DNA of 64,000 bases from Hirsutella rhossiliensis. Its lineage: Eukaryota > Ascomycota > Sordariomycetes > Hypocreales > Ophiocordycipitaceae. Position 1 is the first letter of the stretch, and each line of letters begins with the position of its first letter. The notes below the pieces were generated by a model, which made no database searches, was not told the DNA's origin, and saw only the letters and a program-made list of their open reading frames with translations. Positions 58,752-64,000 of the stretch are shown in pieces. The position numbers and the translations under genes are program-made. The stretch is taken from positions 558,001 through 622,000 of the forward strand of contig NW_025408678.1 of assembly GCF_020360975.1 (NCBI RefSeq). The letters run 5' to 3'.

Positions 58752-60405
58752 TATGTCCCCAGAAGCCCAGCTCGAAGAAATATGCGACCAGATGCAGGCA
58801 CTAGACATCCAAGCATCCGCATTCCGACAAATTAATATCGACCTTTGGGACAACGATATCACACACGACGAAAAGGACAAGATCGCAGTAACGACATATG
58901 TGGCAAAGTTCATATTCATCGTTCAATCTGGCAGTGATCAAGGATACGACCTCCTTGGTTACTTCCAACAGCATTTTGAAGAATGGACCGAAGACACATG
59001 GGACCGCGCCCCGAATGAATACAAGAGAGCCCTCAGGAAACTACTAAGGAAAGAGGTATCTACACAGGTTCACAAAGGGGAAATTCGCAACACAATTTCT
59101 CATATTACAAACTATCGAGAACCCACAAACCTGGCCAGAGCAGGAGTTTACGGAGATGGTGTTTGATGAGAGGACTGCTGCCTTCAGGAGGCAGACAGCA
59201 TTACTAGGATCAAATGCTTCCACTAATCCCCATCCGTCTCAACCTCCTTCACCATCAGTTACGCCCTTAGCAGCACCTCATCAAGGTCTTAACGAACCAC
59301 AACCTATTAAGACCCTAACGAGCCCTCCTAACGCACCTACTCCTGCTCCGACTATCCAAGATAAACCTGCTCCGACCTCTCTTACTATTCATCCGACTTC
59401 CTACCGCTTCCAGAACCCCGATCTCGTCCAACCTGTCACCAACCCCATCCCCGAACACTTATCCGGCCCTGCAACCTTTGGAGAATACATGAAACTCCCC
59501 CCGGATAACATCCCGAACGCTATCGTCGATAGCGACATCCAGCAGAAGTTTATGAAGACCTGGAACAAAGATCGGAACTACACAGGAGAGCCGTACGATC
59601 TCCTTGATGATAAGCTCCGCCTCTTCTTAAGCAACTGCTCTCATATCCAAGTGAAACCGTCACAATTTCACGCACTCTTTCCCCGGATCCTTGATGGAAG
59701 AGCCCAAAGATTCTATCTTGATAAGATCACATGGGCTACGACGTTCCGACAAGCGTATGATATCTTCAAACAACACTTTGACACGGAAGTCAACCATGTC
59801 CACTACCATACTGACTGGACAACAATAACCTTTAACTCCATCCGTGCCCAAGATGCTTCGAAGACCCCACGAAGTGCTTCAAACCCTCTTTGATAAGCTT
59901 CAGCTCTGCCAACGAGCCCTTGGCAGGAGTACGCAGGAGACCTTCTACTGCGTACAACGCTTATGAAAGCATGCCGTGGAGTACCCGAACTCCAATACGC
60001 TCTTTCAAACCCGCCGATAACGTCGAGCACCTTCTGCAGATCTTCGTGCATCCGTTGAAACCCATCTTGCCCTCATAACAACTTCTCAATTTCCCCTTGA
60101 CTTTGCTGGATCATTCGATCATAACGATCCACGCCATCAGTACTACCTCGACCGTCGATACAATAACAACCGCTCGAGGCAGATACGGATATTCAGGTCA
60201 ACGACCCAGCCGCGGATACGGACAAAGCTACAACCGTGGAAACTACCGGCCTCAAAGCCGTAGTAACTACAATCCTAGCTACAATAACCGCAACTGGACA
60301 AAGAAGTGTTTTGTTTGTGGACAAGAAGGCTGTTGGTCAACTAAACACTCTACGGATGAACGACAAAGGCCAAGGACCAACATATCACTCAATGCCACTT
60401 CATAG
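58752..60405 (+). pseudogene. Copia gag with zinc knuckle (frameshifted)
   Basis: ATG 58752 (MSPEAQLEEICDQ) is the likely start; an in-frame ATG at 58519 would add 78 basic residues. Shifts at about 59155, 59890 and 60090 split the ORF. The middle has a proline/threonine-rich linker (59220-59400) and a capsid-like DDKLRLFLSNCSHIQVKPSQF. The C-terminal Arg/Gly/Tyr-rich part ends in the knuckle CX2CX4CX4H at 60310-60351. Gag packages the element RNA. Confidence 0.75.
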
Positions 60406-60458
60406 GTGTACAACTCACGGACATCGGAGGCTATATTCTAGACTACGAAGGTCATGAG

Positions 60459-61829
60459 ATGAGCAGCTTTGATGACACTGAAGATACATGGGAAGAACAT
60501 GACAATAGCACCAACGATCACCCGGAACAATGGCAAGCAAGCCAAATGCTCTGTCAACAGGCATTCAATCATTTGATCACAGGAGAAGACGTCTATCAGA
60601 CGGATCAAACCGTTGTTCCAGCCTCGCAATTTATTATTGAAGATCGCTATTCAAGGGATAGATTCCAAGGTATCATGATCGACACAGGTGCAGCAACATT
60701 TTCCACAGCAGGATACTCTCAGTACATCGCCCTACAACGAGAAGACCCTTCTGTAGCTCTCGACAGCTCCACATCCGGCCAGGCCTCCATCAAATTCGGC
60801 AACAGCGACGCCATCCACTCCTCGGCACAGTCGCCCTTAACACACCCTCGGAAGGATCACGTTCCACGTCCTTCAAACCCCAACTCCCTTTTGCTCTGCC
60901 TTGCTGATATGGACCGGCTTGGTATCTATTTCAACAACATCACAGATACCATCAATTGTACTAATCATTGTACTAATCGCCCTACAAGCATTCCAGTCGT
61001 ACGCAAATGGGGACATCCCTGGTTCTTCCTTACGAAAGATGAAGAGTCCATCTCGTTTCTTACGGAAACAGAGATTCGTACACTTCACCGACGCTTTGGA
61101 CACCCAGCAGTCCCTAGGCTCCATCACCTCTTGAAGCAAGCCGGGCACAGTGACGTCTCGATAGACACATTAGAGACTATCTCTAAGTTCTGTCACCACT
61201 GTCAAATGCACTCACAAGCCCCACGCCGCTTCAAGTTCACCCTTAACGATGATCAAGAGTTCAACTACGAAATCATCGTTGATGTGATGCACCTAGGAAC
61301 ACCACAACGCCCTGTTCTACACGTTGTGGACTCAGCTACTGCTTTCCAAGGAGCCAGATTTTTACCGTCAATGTCAGCTAAAGATACATGGGAGACCCTC
61401 CGGACCCTCTGGATCGACACGTATCTTGGACCTCCTGATACCCTCCGTCATGATGCAGGAACTAACTTTGCTTCTCTCGAATTCCGGAACGAAGCAAAGA
61501 TTATGGGAATCAAATGCTCTCAAGTACCTGTTGAGACGCATTGGTCCATTGGAAAGATTGAACGCTATCACGCACCCTCCGACGCGCCTTTAACATCCTC
61601 CATGCTGAGATTGGCCACACCACTTCCGCCGAAACAGTCCTTCAAATGGCTGTTAAAGCAATCAATGATACGGCAGGACCTGACGGTCTTGTGCCTACGT
61701 TGCTTGTTTTCGGCGCATACCCTCGCGTATCTACAGACTCGCCCCTTCCGCTTCTACCCTCAAAAGATCGGAAGCTATGCAGAAAGCGATGAAAATGCTC
61801 CGCCAACTCTCGGCAGAAAGACGAGTTAA
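60459..61829 (+). pseudogene. Copia protease and integrase
   Basis: A 456-codon frame. The protease active site IDTGAATFS is at about 60678, where active forms have DTGA. The integrase begins with the HHCC zinc module (LHRRFGHPAV, then CHHCQMHSQAPRRF). The core carries VDVMHLGTP and LRHDAGTNFAS for the two Asp residues and IGKIERYHAP for Glu. The frame shifts near 61570, before the integrase end is complete. Confidence 0.82.
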
Positions 61830-62203
61830 GGATGCCCTCCATGCACGCAACGGCCCGAGCACGACAGAAGTGCTATCCCTCCCGCTGCAAAGTGAAGTTC
61901 GCGTTTGAGAGAGAAAGACGGTTGGCAAGGACCCTTCAAGATTGCATCGATTGATGCCCATACCATCCCCATTGCCAAAGTCACCGGCCCCAAGTCTTTC
62001 GATCGACCCTTGTACAACCGTATCTGCGTGATGATACCACTCTTTCCGACCCTACACACGACACAGACCCCAGGCATTCGTTCAGATCTTAATGAACAAC
62101 CGGCTCAAGACCCCGTTAAGACCCTAACGGACCTGCCTGCCCGACCCGAACCCCCGCCCCCGCAAGAGGACGCCCACCAGGATCAAAGAACAAGCCAAAG
62201 GAT

Positions 62204-63044
62204 TTGATCATGATGGCCTGCCGTAGACCAGAGCTTCTTGACCCAAAAGGAGGAAGATGCACAAGCTCTTTCCTCAAGCTACGGTCTGATGGCATAATCA
62301 CCTCTCCTGGTGACCCTTCGAAGAATCCGATAACAAAGAGATTACTGACCTCGTTGGCCGCGGTGTATTCCAATTTGAACGATACGATCAAATGACTCAT
62401 GGAAACTATAGAATCTTTCGCTCTCGAATGGTTCGTGAAGTCAAAGGAATCAACACTAAGCCCTACGAAAAGTCTCGACTTGTTATTCAAGGACATAACG
62501 ACTTTGAGAAGACCACCCTCCTGACGCAATCTCCGACAATTCAACGCGTTAGCCAGAGACTCATCCTCGCTATTGCCCCGGACTTCTTCAAAACTACGGC
62601 ATAACCCTCTCCTCCGTGATATCACTCAGGCATACCCGCAATCCCAGACCAAGCTTTCCGGACCATTCTTACGTATTTGCCCACGGAACTACAAGGCAAA
62701 TACCTAACGGAACAATTATTCGTGTTATTAAGCCCCTGTACGGTATCGCAGAAGCCGGAGTCCATTGGTTCCGCACATATCAGCAGCATCACCTCGAAAA
62801 GCTGGATATGTCTACCTCCACCTATGACTCCTGCCTACTGATTTCGAATACTGGCCCTGACACGCTCGGTATTGTTGAATGCAAACTGATGACACCCTCA
62901 TCCTTGGAACGAACAACTTTTCTACCCGTGAAGAAGAAGAGCTACAAGGCAGAATTTCGTTCCAAGCCCAAGACTGACATCACATACGGAACAACGGTTG
63001 ACTTTAATGGTGCAAGACTGACGTTGCTGAATAATAACCCCTAA
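62204..63044 (+). pseudogene. Copia reverse transcriptase (frameshifted)
   Basis: Split over several frames: SRMVREVKGINTKPYEKSRL with VIQGHND, QSPTIQRVSQRLILAIAPDF, then ITQAYPQS in another frame at 62622. IIRVIKPLYGIAEAGVHWF follows. In the frame shifted by one from 62870 the catalytic pair is MQTDDTLILGT (GATGAC at 62888-62893). This clade has QTDD instead of the common YVDD. The aspartates are present. Confidence 0.8.
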
Positions 63045-63095
63045 GAAAGGATCCCTTTACTTCAACAGAAGGGACAAGCAGCAAAATGACCACCA

Positions 63096-63858
63096 TTGAC
63101 CCTAAAGCAATTGATCGTCACCAGCGCTACGTTGAGGAACGAGCGCGAGCCTCATACATTGCTTCAATTGCTCAACCGGAAGCTTTTTCGATGTTTCAGT
63201 CGCCGCCCAAGTACAGACCCTGAGGATAAAGATTACGCAATTTTGAACAAGCGACTGCAATGGCAAATGGATCACCAACTACGTGGCCTCACGTACAAAC
63301 CAATTGATCTAGCTACTGCAAAGCTGATGGTTTTCACCGATGGTTCTTTCGCAAACAACAAGGACTTATCCTCCCAACTAGGATTCGTCATTACCCTCGT
63401 TAACGAGACAAACCACAAAGAAAAACAGTTCGAGATTAGTGGTAACATCGTACACTGGAGTTCAACAAAGTGCAAACGTGTTACCCGTAGCGTCCTAGCA
63501 TCAGAGATCTACGGTATGGCCAACGGATTCGACATAGGCATCTCCTTGCGATGACTATGAAGATAATTACGGAACGACTCAACCTTCCTCCTATCCTCTC
63601 ATCGTCTGTACGGATTCGTACTCTCTCTACGAATGCCTAGTCAAGCTCGGTACGACGAAGGAAAAACGATTGATGATTGATATCATGGCCCTTCGCCAGT
63701 CATACGAGAAGAGAGAGATAACAGATATTCGTTGGATCAACGGCGCAGACAACCCAGCAGATGCAATGACGAAAGCATCACCAAACCGAGCCCTGGAACG
63801 CTTCATCGATACCAATAGTCTGACAATTCGAGTCGAAGGATACGTACAACGTTCCTAA
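63096..63858 (+). pseudogene. Copia RNase H and pol C-terminus
   Basis: FTDGSFANNKDLSSQLGFV carries the first Asp. HWSSTKCKRVTRSVLASEIYGM carries the Glu with the typical SVLASE motif. After a shift near 63550 the frame closes with DIRWINGADNPADAMTKASP, which is the last conserved RNase H block of Copia, and TAA 63856-63858. Removal of RNA during reverse transcription is the role. Confidence 0.82.
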
Positions 63859-64000
63859 CCGCTCCTTATACCTATGATCAAATGATTGCTCCTATCAGGA
63901 AGACCCTTCACTTCTTCCCAGATATCTACAGCTAAGAACAAGACGTCGGACCCACTTTTTGGCAATAATGACACACGCCCTCACGGCACATTCCTTCACG
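63859..64000 (+). other. Copia 3' untranslated region at the window edge
   Basis: No match to the start of the 5' LTR (TGTAGGAATG) is reached before the window ends, so the 3' LTR lies outside. Confidence 0.6.

Larger units (their letters stand above)
58108..64000 (+). mobile_element. Copia-type retrotransposon, not RIP-mutated, 3' end outside the window
   Basis: Starts TGTAGGAATG inside family D. Order of parts: LTR, gag with CFVCGQEGCWSTKH knuckle, protease, integrase, reverse transcriptase, RNase H. Integrase before RT defines Copia. Frames are broken by shifts. The pol stop is at 63856-63858, and the remaining 142 bp should precede or start the 3' LTR. Confidence 0.9.

Overview
The window reads as nuclear DNA of a filamentous ascomycete (Pezizomycotina). 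The evidence is short GT-AG introns of 64-163 bp, a fungal sesquiterpene cyclase, a fungal C2H2 factor, a Tad-type LINE, a fungal Helitron helicase, Copia, Gypsy and Fot1/pogo elements, and a strong repeat-induced point mutation (RIP) signature. The DNA is bipartite. Blocks 1-6735, 17060-44260 and 54935-58107 are TA-rich and almost free of CpA/TpG. Between them lie balanced segments that hold the only intact genes and the only transposons not hit by RIP.

Layout. 1-6735: RIP-degraded repeats, including a gag-type element, a reverse-strand LTR and a truncated reverse-strand Gypsy copy. 6800-8949: a phosphorylase/ubiquitin-like NLR-type pseudogene broken by RIP-type stops. 9911-11896 (-): a caspase-fold protein that has lost the catalytic His and Cys. 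13108-14327 (-): an intact four-exon aristolochene-synthase-type cyclase of 338 residues. 16791-17055: the N-terminus of a dead P450. 17060-44260: about 27 kb of nested dead elements. These are two related Gypsy copies (A 18207-30412, B 31538-40389), an unmutated chromovirus inside A (22130-27535), small insertions inside B, and RIP-mutated Gypsy and Helitron fragments. 44325-45121: an LTR-like piece and the C-terminus of another dead P450. 46295-51932: a LINE with frameshifts. 52405-53194 and 53247-53900: two intact-looking convergent genes, a C2H2 protein and an unknown protein. 54948-58107: a dead Fot1/pogo transposon and a second copy of the gag-type repeat from the left edge. 58108-64000: a Copia element running off the window.

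How it fits together. The cyclase, two P450 remnants and an unidentified gene remnant look like what is left of a secondary-metabolite locus broken up by transposons, but only the cyclase is still readable. Transposition came in at least two waves. Older elements were inactivated by RIP. A later chromovirus, Copia element and LINE are not RIP-mutated but carry frameshifts. I see no clearly new multi-gene system. The most useful leads are the pseudo-caspase, the small unknown gene at 53247-53900, the layered insertion history, and the shared promoter-like 13-mer with nearby palindromes in unrelated LTRs.
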